Position numbers and translations under genes: made by a program. Source: Chlorobiaceae bacterium (GTDB taxonomy: Bacteria > Bacteroidota > Chlorobiia > Chlorobiales > Chlorobiaceae). Taken from it: a stretch of DNA of 64,000 bases. Below, piece by piece: positions 9,171 to 18,751 of this stretch. The notes under the pieces were generated by a model. The model saw nothing but the letters and a program-made list of their open reading frames with translations, ran no database searches and was not told the DNA's origin. The stretch lies in NCBI GenBank assembly GCA_012972825.1, contig JABDHL010000057.1:31032-95031 (forward strand). Direction: 5' to 3'. Position 1 is the first letter of the stretch, and every line of letters starts with the position of its first letter.

Positions 9171-11567
9171 ATGGCTTTAAAAACATCAACTCCATCAGCC
9201 AGGAACAGTACCCTGATTGTTGTCGAATCCCCCTCAAAGGCTAAAACCATCAATAAATACCTTGGGGATAAATATACAGTATTCGCATCAGTAGGTCATA
9301 TCAAGGAACTGCCGAAAAAGGAGATTGGCCTTGATTTTGACAATCATTACGAACCACGGTATGAAATCATACCCGGAAAGGAAAAAGTTGTCCGGCAGTT
9401 AAAAAAACTTGCCGCTGAAGCTGACGAGATTCTTATTGCCACTGACCCTGACCGCGAGGGAGAAGCCATCGCATGGCATATCTCCAACGAAATTGGAGTG
9501 ACAAAGAAACCTGTATTCCGGGTTCTTTTCAACGAAATCACCAAAAATGCCATCATCGCAGCTATTAAGGAACCGCGACAGATCGACTACCGGCTTGTCC
9601 GTTCCCAGCAGACACGTCAGGGCCTTGATAAAATAGTTGGCTACAAGATAAGCCCTTTTCTATGGAAAGTAGTTCTGCGCGGGCTTTCTGCCGGGCGGGT
9701 TCAATCCGTCGCACTGCGCCTGATCTGCGAACGCGAAGCCGAGATCAACTGTTTCCAGATACAGGAATTCTGGAGCATTGCAGCTGATTTTGTCACCCCG
9801 GGGAAAGAATCTTTCAGAGCAAGACTTGTCAGCTTTGAAGGTGATAAGCCGGAAATAACCAATCAGGATACAGCTGAGGCCCTAGCCGTTCTCATCAGAA
9901 AAGGGAATTACTCCGTCACTGAAATCGCACCCCGCACTCAGCAACGCAAGCCTCCACTGCCATTCACGACATCTCTACTGCAGCAGGCCGCATCAAACCA
10001 GCTTGGTTTTGGATCGCAGAGAACCATGCGCATAGCGCAACAGCTTTATGAGGGAATTGATATCGGCTCGGAAGGCGCTCTAGGTCTCATTACCTATATG
10101 AGAACCGACTCAACACGCATAGGTGCAGAAGCAAAAGTTCAGGCCAGGGAATATATAGAAAGACAGTTCGGAAAAGAGTATATCGGATTCGGCGGAGCAG
10201 CAAAAGCAGGAAAGAATGCCCAGGATGCCCACGAAGCAATACGACCGACCTCGATTTCAAAAAAACCTGAACAACTGAAACAGTATCTGTCAACCGATCA
10301 GTTTAAATTATACGAATTGATCTGGAAACGTTTTCTTGCTGCCATGATGTCTCCTGCCAAAATAGAGCAGACAAGGGTTGACGTTGAGGATTCCTTACAG
10401 AAATTCCAGTTCAGGGCAACCGGCAGTAAAGTATTGTTTCCCGGATTTATGCGTGTCTTCGACGACCAGAAGGAACTTGATTACGAGGCCCAGGTCTCAA
10501 CCAGAGAAGATATAGAAAAAGAGCCGGCCGTAAAACTGCCCGAACACCTCTCTGTTGACGACCCTGTTGACATTGCAGACCTCGAACAGAAACAGAGCTT
10601 TACCCGTCCTCCTGCACGCTACAGTGAAGCTACGCTGGTAAAGGATCTCGACCATTTCGGCATAGGGCGCCCATCAACCTATGCCTCAATTTTTTCTACG
10701 CTTCAGGACCGCCGCTATGTGGAGCTTGAAAAGAAAAAAATAACTCCGACAGAACTTGGCAAGGATGTATCATTGATACTGGTTGCCAATTTTCCCGAAC
10801 TTTTCAATGTCGGTTTTACCGCTTTCATGGAGGATGAACTCGATAAAGTTGCCAGTGGAGACGACGAATACGAAAAGGTGCTCGACAGTTTCTACAAACC
10901 ACTTGAAATTGCACTCAGTCTTCGCAAAGACGACCCTGTTATTCCTCAAAACAGCGAAACCACAACCTGTGACAAATGCGGAGTGGGCCAGATGACGATC
11001 AAATGGACGGCCAGCGGGAAATTTCTCGGCTGTTCATGCTATCCGAAGTGCAAAAACATCAAGGCAATAAGCTCGAACAAAGAAAAACCGAAAGATACTG
11101 CCGTACTCTGCCCCTCCTGCAAAGATGGACACATGCTCCTGAGAAAAGGTCGGCTTGGTGCTTTTCTCGCCTGCTCTAACTACCCGAAATGCAATACGCT
11201 GCTGAATCTCAACAAACAGCGCCACATCGAACCATTGAAAACTCCGCCGGTAATAACAGACCTTCTCTGTCCGAAATGTGGCTCGCCGCTTTACCTCAGA
11301 AGCGGAAAAAGGGGGCTCTGGCTCGGCTGCTCAAAATTTCCAAAGTGCAGGGGACGGCTTGCATGGAGTACGCTCGACGAAAGTACCCACACCCATTGGG
11401 AATCGATCATGGCCGACCACCTGAAAGCTCACCCTGCAGTAATGCTCACCATGAGGGATGGCAAACCGGTACCTATGACCATTCCTGTAGACGATATTAT
11501 TCTTAAAGCAGAAGAATCCGGTTTGATTTCCATGGCTGCTGAAGAGCCCTCCGAAGTCACGGCATAA
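9171..11567 (+). CDS. topA: DNA topoisomerase I
   Basis: Type IA topoisomerase that relaxes negative supercoils. The Toprim domain starts with LIVVESPSKAKTINKYLG (about residues 15-32) and carries the acidic TDPDREGEAIAWH triad. The catalytic tyrosine is Tyr309 in GLITYMRTDSTR. Three C-terminal four-cysteine zinc ribbons follow from about residue 600: CDKCGVGQM..CSCYPKC, CPSCKDGHM..CSNYPKC and CPKCGSPLY..CSKFPKC. The ATG follows GGGGA by 8 nt. Its 3' end overlaps that of the convergent feoB by 11 nt, so there is no space for a terminator between them. Confidence 0.97.
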   Translation: MALKTSTPSARNSTLIVVESPSKAKTINKYLGDKYTVFASVGHIKELPKKEIGLDFDNHYEPRYEIIPGKEKVVRQLKKLAAEADEILIATDPDREGEAIAWHISNEIGVTKKPVFRVLFNEITKNAIIAAIKEPRQIDYRLVRSQQTRQGLDKIVGYKISPFLWKVVLRGLSAGRVQSVALRLICEREAEINCFQIQEFWSIAADFVTPGKESFRARLVSFEGDKPEITNQDTAEALAVLIRKGNYSVTEIAPRTQQRKPPLPFTTSLLQQAASNQLGFGSQRTMRIAQQLYEGIDIGSEGALGLITYMRTDSTRIGAEAKVQAREYIERQFGKEYIGFGGAAKAGKNAQDAHEAIRPTSISKKPEQLKQYLSTDQFKLYELIWKRFLAAMMSPAKIEQTRVDVEDSLQKFQFRATGSKVLFPGFMRVFDDQKELDYEAQVSTREDIEKEPAVKLPEHLSVDDPVDIADLEQKQSFTRPPARYSEATLVKDLDHFGIGRPSTYASIFSTLQDRRYVELEKKKITPTELGKDVSLILVANFPELFNVGFTAFMEDELDKVASGDDEYEKVLDSFYKPLEIALSLRKDDPVIPQNSETTTCDKCGVGQMTIKWTASGKFLGCSCYPKCKNIKAISSNKEKPKDTAVLCPSCKDGHMLLRKGRLGAFLACSNYPKCNTLLNLNKQRHIEPLKTPPVITDLLCPKCGSPLYLRSGKRGLWLGCSKFPKCRGRLAWSTLDESTHTHWESIMADHLKAHPAVMLTMRDGKPVPMTIPVDDIILKAEESGLISMAAEEPSEVTA

Positions 11568-13695
11568 GCATGGCTAACCGGTAGACTGCAAAAGAGAATA
11601 TCCAGGCTACCGATAACGAGTACGCTGAATAAAGAAGCACAGGACGCCATCGCCCGACCTCTTTTTTCATCACACCGATTGCTGCCACACAGGGAATATA
11701 GAGCAGAACAAACACCATGAGGCTTAAGGCAGTAGCTCGACTGAATGAAGGATCATTCCTGAGAATAGATTTCAGCTCCTTCGGTGCTCCATCACTCTGC
11801 CCTATTGAATAAATCGTACCCATGGTGGAAACAACCACCTCTTTTGCAGCCAGCCCCGTTACAAGGGCAATACCAATCCGCCAGTCAAAACCAAGCGGCC
11901 TGATCAGGGGTTCAAGCACTTTTCCCGCTCTTCCAGCCAGGGAGTATTCGAGCTGTTCGGACTTGATGCGAACGTCAAGCGCCTTCGTCCTGGCATCTTG
12001 TTCAGCTGCATTCCTACTGCTGCCGGCAATACGCGCTGTTTCTTCCGAAAGCATTGCATCAAGAGCCGACTGGCGGGGATAGTTGCTCGCCGCCCAGATA
12101 ATCATAACGGCACTTAAAATCAGCGTCCCTGCTTTTTTCACATACATCAGCGCCTTCATCTTCGCCTGAAAAAATACTGAGGCAAAAGTCGGCCAGCGAT
12201 AGGGAGGCAGCTCCATCACAAACGGCTCTGAATCGATTTTAAGAATAGTTGATTTCAGAAGCCAGGCCGTCCAGAGACCAACAGCAATACCAAGGAGATA
12301 AATACCGAACAAGACGTTAGCCGCCACAGATGGAGCAAAAAAAGCGGCAGTCAGCATGACATAAACAGGAAGTTTCGCTCCGCAGCTCATAAAGGGAATG
12401 ATCATGATGGTGACAAGCCTGTCTGTCGGACTTTTAAGTGTCCGTGTAGCCATGATAGCCGGAATCGAACAACCGAACCCGGTAATCAGTGGTATAAATG
12501 ATTTGCCATGCAGACCGAAACGATGCATCACCCGATCGATCACGAAGGCGGCGCGTGCCATGTAACCGGAAGCCTCAAGAAAAGAGAGTCCAATAAAAAG
12601 AAGAACAATATTGGGAAGAAATATCAGGACACCGCCAACCCCTGCGATAACACCGTCAACAATAATGGAACGGAGAGTGCCATTCGAAAGGAACGGTCCG
12701 ATGAAGGAGGCAAGTGAACTGAAAAAAAAGGAAAGCCAGCCGGTAAAAAGTGAACCAAGTGTAAAAGTCAACTGAAATATCGCCCATACCACTATTAAAA
12801 AAAAGGGCAGTCCAAATATCCTGTTGAGCACCACCATATCGATATAGTCTGTTACCGTCGCCTTTCCTTCATCAGGTTGCCGCACACACTCCTTCATTGC
12901 GCCACGGATAAAGGCATGACGATCTTCGGTAATGAGAACCTCAGGTTCCGAATCGTGCAAATGTTCAGCTTCCCTGATTGCATCCTGCAGGGCCAGTTCA
13001 ACTTTCACCCATACCGGATACTGCTGAACCTGGTGATAAACCTCCCTGTCATTCTCCAGAAGCTTGATGGCCAGCCATCTGGGATTGAAAACACCAAGTT
13101 CCTTCTGGTGTGAAAGAAGTGTCGTGATTTTCTCGACCGAACCCTCCAGTTCAGGACGGAAAAAAAGCTTGTTTTTACGAATCCGGATATCCTTCCGGTA
13201 AACCCTGATGACATGATCAAGCAATGACTCAAGCCCTGTCTTCTTTTTAGCCGAAGTCGGAATAATATGACAACCGAGAAGTGCCTGCAACTGCTTTATT
13301 TGAATTACAATACCCTTTTCTTTCACTTCGTCGATCATATTCAGTGCAACAATGAAATCAACCTCAAGCTCCATAAGCTGCGTTGTCAGCAGGAGGTTCC
13401 TTTCAAGATTCGGCCCCTCAAGCACATTGACAACAACATCGGGACGCTCTTTGATAAGATACTCCCTTGTGACTATCTCTTCCGGAGAGTAAGGTGTCAG
13501 CGAATAGGTCCCAGGCAGATCAACCACCCTGATTCTATACCCCTTGTAGTCGAGATACCCTTCATGCTTTTCAACGGTGACACCAGGGAAATTTCCAACT
13601 TTCTGATGCGCACCGGTAAGCGCGTTGAACAGAGAGGATTTCCCGCAATTCGGATTACCAGCAAGCGCGATACTGATCTCTTTTCGGTCACTCAT
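11557..13695 (-). CDS. feoB: Ferrous iron transporter B
   Basis: G-protein-coupled Fe(II) permease of the inner membrane. The cytosolic GTPase domain shows G1 GNPNCGKSS (about residues 13-21), G3 VVDLPGTYSL and G4 LNMIDE. The membrane part has paired Gate motifs, with FGCSIPAIMATRTL in the first and a second Gate region near FMSCGAKLPVYVML. The ATG at 13695 is preceded by GGAGG and overlaps the feoA stop as ATGA; the longer frame to 13737 ignores this. Length 712 aa is usual. No feoC was seen. Confidence 0.95.
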   Translation of the reverse strand: MSDRKEISIALAGNPNCGKSSLFNALTGAHQKVGNFPGVTVEKHEGYLDYKGYRIRVVDLPGTYSLTPYSPEEIVTREYLIKERPDVVVNVLEGPNLERNLLLTTQLMELEVDFIVALNMIDEVKEKGIVIQIKQLQALLGCHIIPTSAKKKTGLESLLDHVIRVYRKDIRIRKNKLFFRPELEGSVEKITTLLSHQKELGVFNPRWLAIKLLENDREVYHQVQQYPVWVKVELALQDAIREAEHLHDSEPEVLITEDRHAFIRGAMKECVRQPDEGKATVTDYIDMVVLNRIFGLPFFLIVVWAIFQLTFTLGSLFTGWLSFFFSSLASFIGPFLSNGTLRSIIVDGVIAGVGGVLIFLPNIVLLFIGLSFLEASGYMARAAFVIDRVMHRFGLHGKSFIPLITGFGCSIPAIMATRTLKSPTDRLVTIMIIPFMSCGAKLPVYVMLTAAFFAPSVAANVLFGIYLLGIAVGLWTAWLLKSTILKIDSEPFVMELPPYRWPTFASVFFQAKMKALMYVKKAGTLILSAVMIIWAASNYPRQSALDAMLSEETARIAGSSRNAAEQDARTKALDVRIKSEQLEYSLAGRAGKVLEPLIRPLGFDWRIGIALVTGLAAKEVVVSTMGTIYSIGQSDGAPKELKSILRNDPSFSRATALSLMVFVLLYIPCVAAIGVMKKEVGRWRPVLLYSAYSLSVAWIFSFAVYRLAMLMP

Positions 13696-13973
13696 ACCTT
13701 GCCTCCAAACCGCCAGAACTGTTTTGCTGCCGGACATTGAGCACCATCACCGACTTTACGCACCATAACCCCATCCGCTTCATTTTTTCTCATGGCAAGA
13801 TAGAGACCCTTGAACACAATCTCCATCGGATCGCCGAGCGGAGCAACTCTAAGCACCTTGAATCTGGTGCCTTTGATCAGCCCCATATCCATAATCCTCC
13901 GCCTTACAGCACTCTCTGCTTTTACCGCAGTAACTTCTGCTTTATCACCAACTTTCAATTCCGATAACCGCAT
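13692..13973 (-). CDS. feoA: Ferrous iron transport protein A
   Basis: Small SH3-fold partner of FeoB. The protein starts MRLSELKVGDKAEV, with RRRIMDMGLIKGT and VAPLGDPMEI, the standard FeoA motifs. The start at 13973 is chosen over the TTG at 13979 because AGGAG lies about 8 nt before the ATG. Length is 93 aa. Translational coupling to feoB through the ATGA overlap supports a two-gene iron uptake operon. No convincing Fur box was found upstream. Confidence 0.93.
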   Translation of the reverse strand: MRLSELKVGDKAEVTAVKAESAVRRRIMDMGLIKGTRFKVLRVAPLGDPMEIVFKGLYLAMRKNEADGVMVRKVGDGAQCPAAKQFWRFGGKV

Positions 13974-14042
13974 ACGCAAATCTCCTGCAAAACAGTAAAA
14001 AAAATAAACAGAATTTTAACTATAGCCTGAATAACAATCAGT

Positions 14043-14076
14043 GCACAGGAAAAATTGCAGGCATCTTCTCCTGTGC
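14043..14076. repeat. 8-bp inverted repeat between HIT gene and feoA
   Basis: GCACAGGA at 14043-14050 pairs with TCCTGTGC at 14069-14076 across an 18-nt loop. It lies after the HIT gene stop and 70 bp before feoA on the minus strand. No T-run follows on either strand, so it is not a typical intrinsic terminator. It might act as a processing site or weak terminator; role unknown. Confidence 0.35.
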
Positions 14077-14130
14077 GCATCATTAGAGCCCGGTAACGGA
14101 TTAAAGTACAGTGGAAAAGGGAAGGAACGG

Positions 14131-14511
14131 CTATCCGTGAACAGCAGCCAAACCAGGGAAGGGAGGCCAGCCCATCGTGCTTCCTCCTGTCAGGTGCCCA
14201 TGAATATGAAAAACACTCTGCATGGCATCCTTCCCAGTATTAAAAACCAGTCTGTAGCCGGATTCCCTGATACCAAGAATTCCAGCCACTGTTCCGGCGG
14301 CAAGAAGAATATGCCCGGCTATAGTCTCATCTTCATAACTGAGATCGTTCAACGAGGGGATATGCTTCAGGGGAATGATCAGGACATGCTGAGGAGATAC
14401 CGGCGTGATATCCCTGAATGCCATAACATGATCGTTCCGGTAGACAATGGTGGCAGGGATCTCTCCTCTGACAATCCTGCAAAATAAACAGTCAGATTTC
14501 TGTTGTGTCAT
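14131..14511 (-). CDS. HIT-family (histidine triad) nucleotide-binding protein
   Basis: HinT-like purine nucleoside phosphoramidase or hydrolase. The N-terminal CLFCRIVRGEIPA and the C-terminal catalytic triad VFHIHGHLTGG are both clear; the HxHxH core sits in the last third. The start is the ATG at 14511 (126 aa); an upstream in-frame TTG at 14538 overlaps the previous gene. It follows the lipoprotein gene on the same strand with about 23 bp between. Cellular role of bacterial HinT-like proteins is poorly defined. Confidence 0.88.
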   Translation of the reverse strand: MTQQKSDCLFCRIVRGEIPATIVYRNDHVMAFRDITPVSPQHVLIIPLKHIPSLNDLSYEDETIAGHILLAAGTVAGILGIRESGYRLVFNTGKDAMQSVFHIHGHLTGGSTMGWPPFPGLAAVHG

Positions 14512-14534
14512 ATTCTCTCTTGCATCTCTATAAT

Positions 14535-15050
14535 TCAATGCCCTTTAACAACAGAGAGCGAGGCAGTTCCGTTACCTGTTATAATAGTAACGTTAAGCTT
14601 TTCCTTCGTCCCCGATACACTTCCACCCTCTGTGTTATCAGAAGTCAAAATTGTCGAAACAGTTTTAAATCCGCTGCTTTTAAGCTTCCCTTCGTAATCC
14701 TTGACAATGTTTCCCGGAACACTCTCACACACAACAGTCCAGCTCTGCCCTTCAGGCATCTGGGCTCTTGTTACTGCCTTTATCTTGCCGTATGAAAACT
14801 TCGGTACATCAGCCGGCATATCAGCTGGCCAAACCCCACTATTGCCCTGAAATTCAATTTTCTTCCCCTCGGATTCAATGGTTATATTCTGGCCGCCGGA
14901 TTTGATATCAACCTTCTTACCCGTCGACTGCTCTATAACTTTTTCAGCAACCATATCACTGATTTTTTTCTGGCAGGAAGAGAGGATTGCGCTCATCGAA
15001 AATATTGCAATAAATATTGCAATAGAACGAATGTTTGATTGAACAAGCAT
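14535..15050 (-). CDS. Predicted lipoprotein of unknown function
   Basis: I do not recognise a named family. From the ATG at 15050 the protein (171 aa) has a lipoprotein signal: MLVQSNIRSIAIFIAIFS, then the lipobox LSSC, so Cys is probably lipidated and the protein membrane anchored. The mature part has a charged KKISDMVAEKVIEQSTGKK segment, then a hydrophilic beta-rich domain with a Gly/Thr/Ser-rich end. Similar layouts occur in small secreted domains of unknown function. The longer frame to 15182 puts the signal peptide internally and is unlikely. It lies downstream of the CorC-like gene. Confidence 0.65.
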   Translation of the reverse strand: MLVQSNIRSIAIFIAIFSMSAILSSCQKKISDMVAEKVIEQSTGKKVDIKSGGQNITIESEGKKIEFQGNSGVWPADMPADVPKFSYGKIKAVTRAQMPEGQSWTVVCESVPGNIVKDYEGKLKSSGFKTVSTILTSDNTEGGSVSGTKEKLNVTIITGNGTASLSVVKGH

Positions 15051-15168
15051 ATAATAATTGTTTATGTCATAAAATACATTCAAACAAAATCCACCATTTA
15101 TAATGTAAGCAATAGCAGGGTAAGGGAAAATATTAGTATTCCCTTTTTTTACCTGGAAAAAGAATCCA

Positions 15169-16500
15169 TCAAGAAGCTGCAACAGAATCTTCAGTGTGCC
15201 CGTCAGATGGCTTTGAAGCTTCCGTCAACCTTGAGGCCAGCACCTTATCAATCCTCTGACCGTCAAGATCCACTATCTCAAGAGTCCAGTTTTCCCAGGT
15301 CATAATGTCGCCTGTTCTCGGCATACGCCCGAGCAGCCACATCATAAGACCACTGAGAGTATGATATAGTCCTTTATCTTCTTCCGGGACAGATTTCAAC
15401 TCAAGCGTGTCTTTAAGTTCAGGAACAGGAATGAGCCCGTCAAGCAGCCATGAACCATCCTGGCGCTGGATAGCCCATGAATCCTCAAGGTTGCGGGGAA
15501 CAAACTCACCGGTAACCGCCTCAAGCATATCCTGAAGAGTAACGAGTCCCTGAATTTCACCATACTCATCAACGACAAAGACCATCTGGGTGCCGGAAGT
15601 TCTGAAATGGTCGAGAAGTTCCATGCCCGTCAGAGTTTCCGGCACATAGACACAAGGCTGCAATTGCGAGGTAAATTCCGTAAGACCGCCTTTCAAGGTC
15701 TTCGATAAAAGCTGTTTTGCATTGACAACTCCCAGGAGAGATTGAAGCCCACCGTTGCAGACCGGAAAACGTGAATGTTCCGATTCTGTCACTCTGCTGA
15801 TATTTTCTTCCAGCGGCCGGGAAACATCAAGAAAGATAATGTCAGCTCTTGGAACCATCAGAGTGCCGAGTTGACGGTCATCAAGACGGAACACATTACG
15901 GACCATCTCATGCTCATGCTGTTCAATAACCCCTGCCTCAGAACCCTCCTCAAGCATGGCATGAATTTCTTCCTCTGTAACACTCGGCATGGCCTGCGGG
16001 TGCTTCCCCATCAGCCTCAGAATAGTATCTGTCGATGCCGTAAGAAGCCTGCCGAAGGGACGGGTCATCGTCGAAAGCGTACGCATCGGGCGGGCCACCA
16101 GACAGGCAATTTCTTCCGGATTGAACAGACCAAGCCGTTTTGGAACAAGTTCGCCGATAACAATAGTGATATAGGTAATCGAAAGCACAACAACCACTGT
16201 AGAAACAATGTGACTTATTTCCGGATCCATACCCAGAGACTGAAGCTTGAATGCCAATGGACTGGCAAGAGCTCCTTCCCCGACAATACCATTGAGAATC
16301 CCGATGGAAGTAATGCCAATCTGGATGGTCGAAAGAAACCTGGAAGGTTCCTGTCCAAGCTTCATGGCAATCGCCGCAGCTTTTTCCCCATCCTCTGCAA
16401 GTTTTGAAAGACGGGAGCGCTTTGCAGTTACCAGCGCTATTTCCGACATTGCAAAAAGACCGTTAATAATAATCAGAAAAAAAAGTAAAAGTACTTCCAT
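15169..16500 (-). CDS. CNNM/CorC-type membrane protein with CBS pair (hemolysin C family)
   Basis: Domain order is CNNM/DUF21 membrane domain (about residues 1-180, starting MEVLLLFFLIIINGLFAMSE), two CBS domains (about 200-340, with LMVPRADIIFLDV and FVVDEYGEIQGLVTLQDMLE), then the CorC_HlyC C-terminal domain (about 350-430). Such proteins are linked to Mg2+/Co2+ export; the hemolysin name is historical. Length (443 aa) is usual. The ATG at 16500 opens directly into the first membrane helix. Confidence 0.88.
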   Translation of the reverse strand: MEVLLLFFLIIINGLFAMSEIALVTAKRSRLSKLAEDGEKAAAIAMKLGQEPSRFLSTIQIGITSIGILNGIVGEGALASPLAFKLQSLGMDPEISHIVSTVVVVLSITYITIVIGELVPKRLGLFNPEEIACLVARPMRTLSTMTRPFGRLLTASTDTILRLMGKHPQAMPSVTEEEIHAMLEEGSEAGVIEQHEHEMVRNVFRLDDRQLGTLMVPRADIIFLDVSRPLEENISRVTESEHSRFPVCNGGLQSLLGVVNAKQLLSKTLKGGLTEFTSQLQPCVYVPETLTGMELLDHFRTSGTQMVFVVDEYGEIQGLVTLQDMLEAVTGEFVPRNLEDSWAIQRQDGSWLLDGLIPVPELKDTLELKSVPEEDKGLYHTLSGLMMWLLGRMPRTGDIMTWENWTLEIVDLDGQRIDKVLASRLTEASKPSDGHTEDSVAAS

Positions 16501-16664
16501 ACATTCGGTTTTGAACCTTCAGGGACCAGAAATCATCATACGCGACTGCCATAACCACTCATACGGCAGAATCCCTCAACGCTCTGTTCTTATGCCATTA
16601 ATCTTGAACTCTATGCTACCAACTACAATTTTATTCTGCTAATTCCAAACTATTATCAAACTGT

Positions 16665-17078
16665 TCACTTTTGAACAGAAAAAAACGTTTTAACTTTCGC
16701 AATAAGCTGATTTTCTGTCAACCGCTCACAAGCTTCAACGGTAACTTCTTTTTTGTGCAGCTCAGCTGCCTTTCCAATCTCTTTCGCTAACTCGATTTTT
16801 GCCTCACCCGGACCGAAAACCGCAAGTTTCGAAGAATCTCCAAGCAATCCGATCACCTTCTGATAAAACGCATGATACTGGTGTCTTCGACGCTCTTCAT
16901 CAACATGCTCATTAGAGACGCTCTGCGCGACATTCGTTCCAGCTGATTTCCAGCCGCCAGATGGTTTATGATGGCTTTCGGCTCCCGATTCAACGCGCTG
17001 AACAACAGTTTCGTCGCCTTCAATTGAAACCAGAATAGCTTCTTTGTGATCAATCCAGAGTCCTGTGTTTTTTTTCAT
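16665..17078 (-). CDS. Conserved small protein of unknown function
   Basis: A 137-aa soluble protein with a GGAGG about 9 nt before its ATG. It opens MKKNTGLWIDHKEAILVSIE, has a polar middle with Arg/His-rich EERRRHQYHAFYQKV, and a LAVFGPGEAKIELAKEI segment. The GLWIDH..A opening and GPGEAK block recall small Pelota/eRF1-like proteins labelled translational machinery protein, but this is from memory and is weak. It stands alone between the CorC-like gene and the DprA-like gene. It could belong to either the core region or the accessory segment. Confidence 0.6.
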   Translation of the reverse strand: MKKNTGLWIDHKEAILVSIEGDETVVQRVESGAESHHKPSGGWKSAGTNVAQSVSNEHVDEERRRHQYHAFYQKVIGLLGDSSKLAVFGPGEAKIELAKEIGKAAELHKKEVTVEACERLTENQLIAKVKTFFSVQK

Positions 17079-17193
17079 GGCCGTCGTCCTCCCTCTGTGA
17101 TTATTTTCATGAATGAATCAAACAATTCTCAAAAACCGGCACACATTCTTTTACAAAGATAACCAATACTATCTTTTTCTTGTATTGTTTCGA

Positions 17194-18192
17194 TCACTCT
17201 TCATCAGCTAAGAATAAACCAATACTAATCTCTTTCTTTTCATGAATCGGTGAAAGAGAGTAATAAAAAACTGCATCAAAAGCATCAGCAGAATGAGGTT
17301 CTGGCCAGGGTAACGCTCCCTTCGAAAGCAAGGCCTCAATACCTCTTGAAGGAACTCCCGTTGATCGCACATAGACAGGAACCAGCTTGAGCTTGTCCAG
17401 TTGTTCAGTTGCACCAGCCCATGTTCCTCCCTTATTGATATCAGAACTTACAACCAACGAGGCATCGCATAAAGCATAGATCAATTTATTTCGTTGCATA
17501 GCATGACCAACATTAAAACCTGCGCTTGGATCATACGGCGAAATCAGAACCAACTGTCCATCGATAATCAGATTGCGATGTTCACGATTCATTGCGGTCT
17601 TTTCAAGGTGGTCAGCAAGAACTCCAATGACCTTGCCGCCAGCTTCAAGCGCACCACGCATGGCAGCTTGGTCGATACCCTTTGCGCCCCCGGAAATTAT
17701 AGTCCTGCCTGCACGAGCAGCAAGTTGACCAGTTGCTATAGTATAGTCAATCAGCTCATTATCCACATGCTGTGATCCAACAACAGCAAGGCCGACGGTT
17801 TCCAACAAATTGATATCTCCGCAACCGTAAAGCACAGCAGGTGCACTGTCCCGCAATCGCGCCTTGATACGCCGGGGATATGCAGCATCAGCACGGCTGA
17901 CCACCCAGATAGCACGTGCCTGCCAATGCTCAACAACCTGACTGAGCAAAAAACCACGCCCAAGCAGGCTTTGCATGCGTTTTTCATCAACAACATCCTG
18001 GCATGCGCGATACAAATTTCCCGATTCCTGAGACAATAGATCAGCTGGCTCGCACTGCATTGCATGGAGGTGACGAGCCAGCCGATTGTACTCTCCCGGA
18101 GTCAGCATGTCTGGCTCAGAGCTGGCACGTCCAGTACTTAATGGTGCTGTCAGCAGAAGAATTGCTTTTGTATTCACAGAGAGTTTCTGCAT
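17194..18192 (-). CDS. DprA/Smf-like protein, RqlI (PsyrTA antitoxin) type
   Basis: DprA-type Rossmann protein (332 aa). An N-terminal helical region (about 1-100) leads into [16 protein letters not shown] and [19 protein letters not shown], the DprA nucleotide/ssDNA-binding core, then [17 protein letters not shown] and [13 protein letters not shown]. The start is ATG 18192, only 2 nt after the stop of the preceding phosphoribosyltransferase segment, so the genes were once translationally linked. This arrangement with a RecQ-PRTase gene is that of RqlI in RqlH/RqlI of pathogenic E. coli, and of PsyrTA, where the DprA-like partner restrains the helicase. Whether it works here is unknown, because its partner is damaged. 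The gene itself looks intact. Confidence 0.85.
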   Translation of the reverse strand: MQKLSVNTKAILLLTAPLSTGRASSEPDMLTPGEYNRLARHLHAMQCEPADLLSQESGNLYRACQDVVDEKRMQSLLGRGFLLSQVVEHWQARAIWVVSRADAAYPRRIKARLRDSAPAVLYGCGDINLLETVGLAVVGSQHVDNELIDYTIATGQLAARAGRTIISGGAKGIDQAAMRGALEAGGKVIGVLADHLEKTAMNREHRNLIIDGQLVLISPYDPSAGFNVGHAMQRNKLIYALCDASLVVSSDINKGGTWAGATEQLDKLKLVPVYVRSTGVPSRGIEALLSKGALPWPEPHSADAFDAVFYYSLSPIHEKKEISIGLFLADEE

Positions 18193-18194
18193 CG

Positions 18195-18751
18195 TTATTC
18201 ATATCCTGATTGAGCAAGTACTATAGGCCAAACCTCACCGCTTCCATTTTGTCTCAAAAGCCATGCAGATACCGTCAATGTCCAGCGAGAATCAACCATA
18301 TCATCAAGCAGAAAAACAGCACCTTCAGTGAGTGCCGGTACAGTGACTGCGAGTGATCCATCAATGTTACGTGCCTGTTGTGTACTGTTTGCCATAGTTT
18401 TCTGCTCTGGCCGATTGTCTGTCTTTGCAAGCACCAAGTGGAATGTCAAGTTCAGAGCTTCAGCTAAACGTTGCGCAAAATCAGGAACGAGATCAGGGTG
18501 ACGCAACGATGGAACACAAGTTACCCTCTCGGTGCTGGTTCTGGATTCCATGGGTGAATCATAGCAACGCAAGCTTTAACCAAAGCTTCAGAATAAAAGT
18601 TGTCATTGCACTTGCCTTGTTTTACGAGTTCTCCCCATCCAGCATCACCCCAAACGCAAAGTGCTTTGCCGGATTGAGCCTGGAGATCTGAAGAGATGTT
18701 TCCTTTTATTTGATATTATGGCATACCACCAGCAGGCCACTGGAGTCTCGA
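18195..18751 (-). pseudogene. Disrupted C-terminal phosphoribosyltransferase half of RqlH-like helicase
   Basis: Continues the helicase reading frame after its TAA (18752-18754). In the same frame come SRLQWPAGGMP, a second TAA (18716-18718), then a long good stretch with ALCVWGDAGWGELVKQGK and a later HPWNPEPAP. Near 18530 one base appears to be missing, after which the next frame carries VTCVPSLRHPDLVPDFAQRL, KTMANSTQQARNIDG and the PRPP-binding motif VFLLDDMVDSRWTLT to the stop at 18195. The three pieces read as one type-I phosphoribosyltransferase domain with its linker. Two nonsense codons and one frameshift therefore break the helicase-PRTase fusion. A translation start at 18572 is open but would make only 125 aa. 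Confidence 0.85.

Noticed and set aside
13980..14040. Fur box upstream of feoA
   Set aside because: Only weak A/T-rich half matches to the 19-bp Fur consensus; not enough to call.
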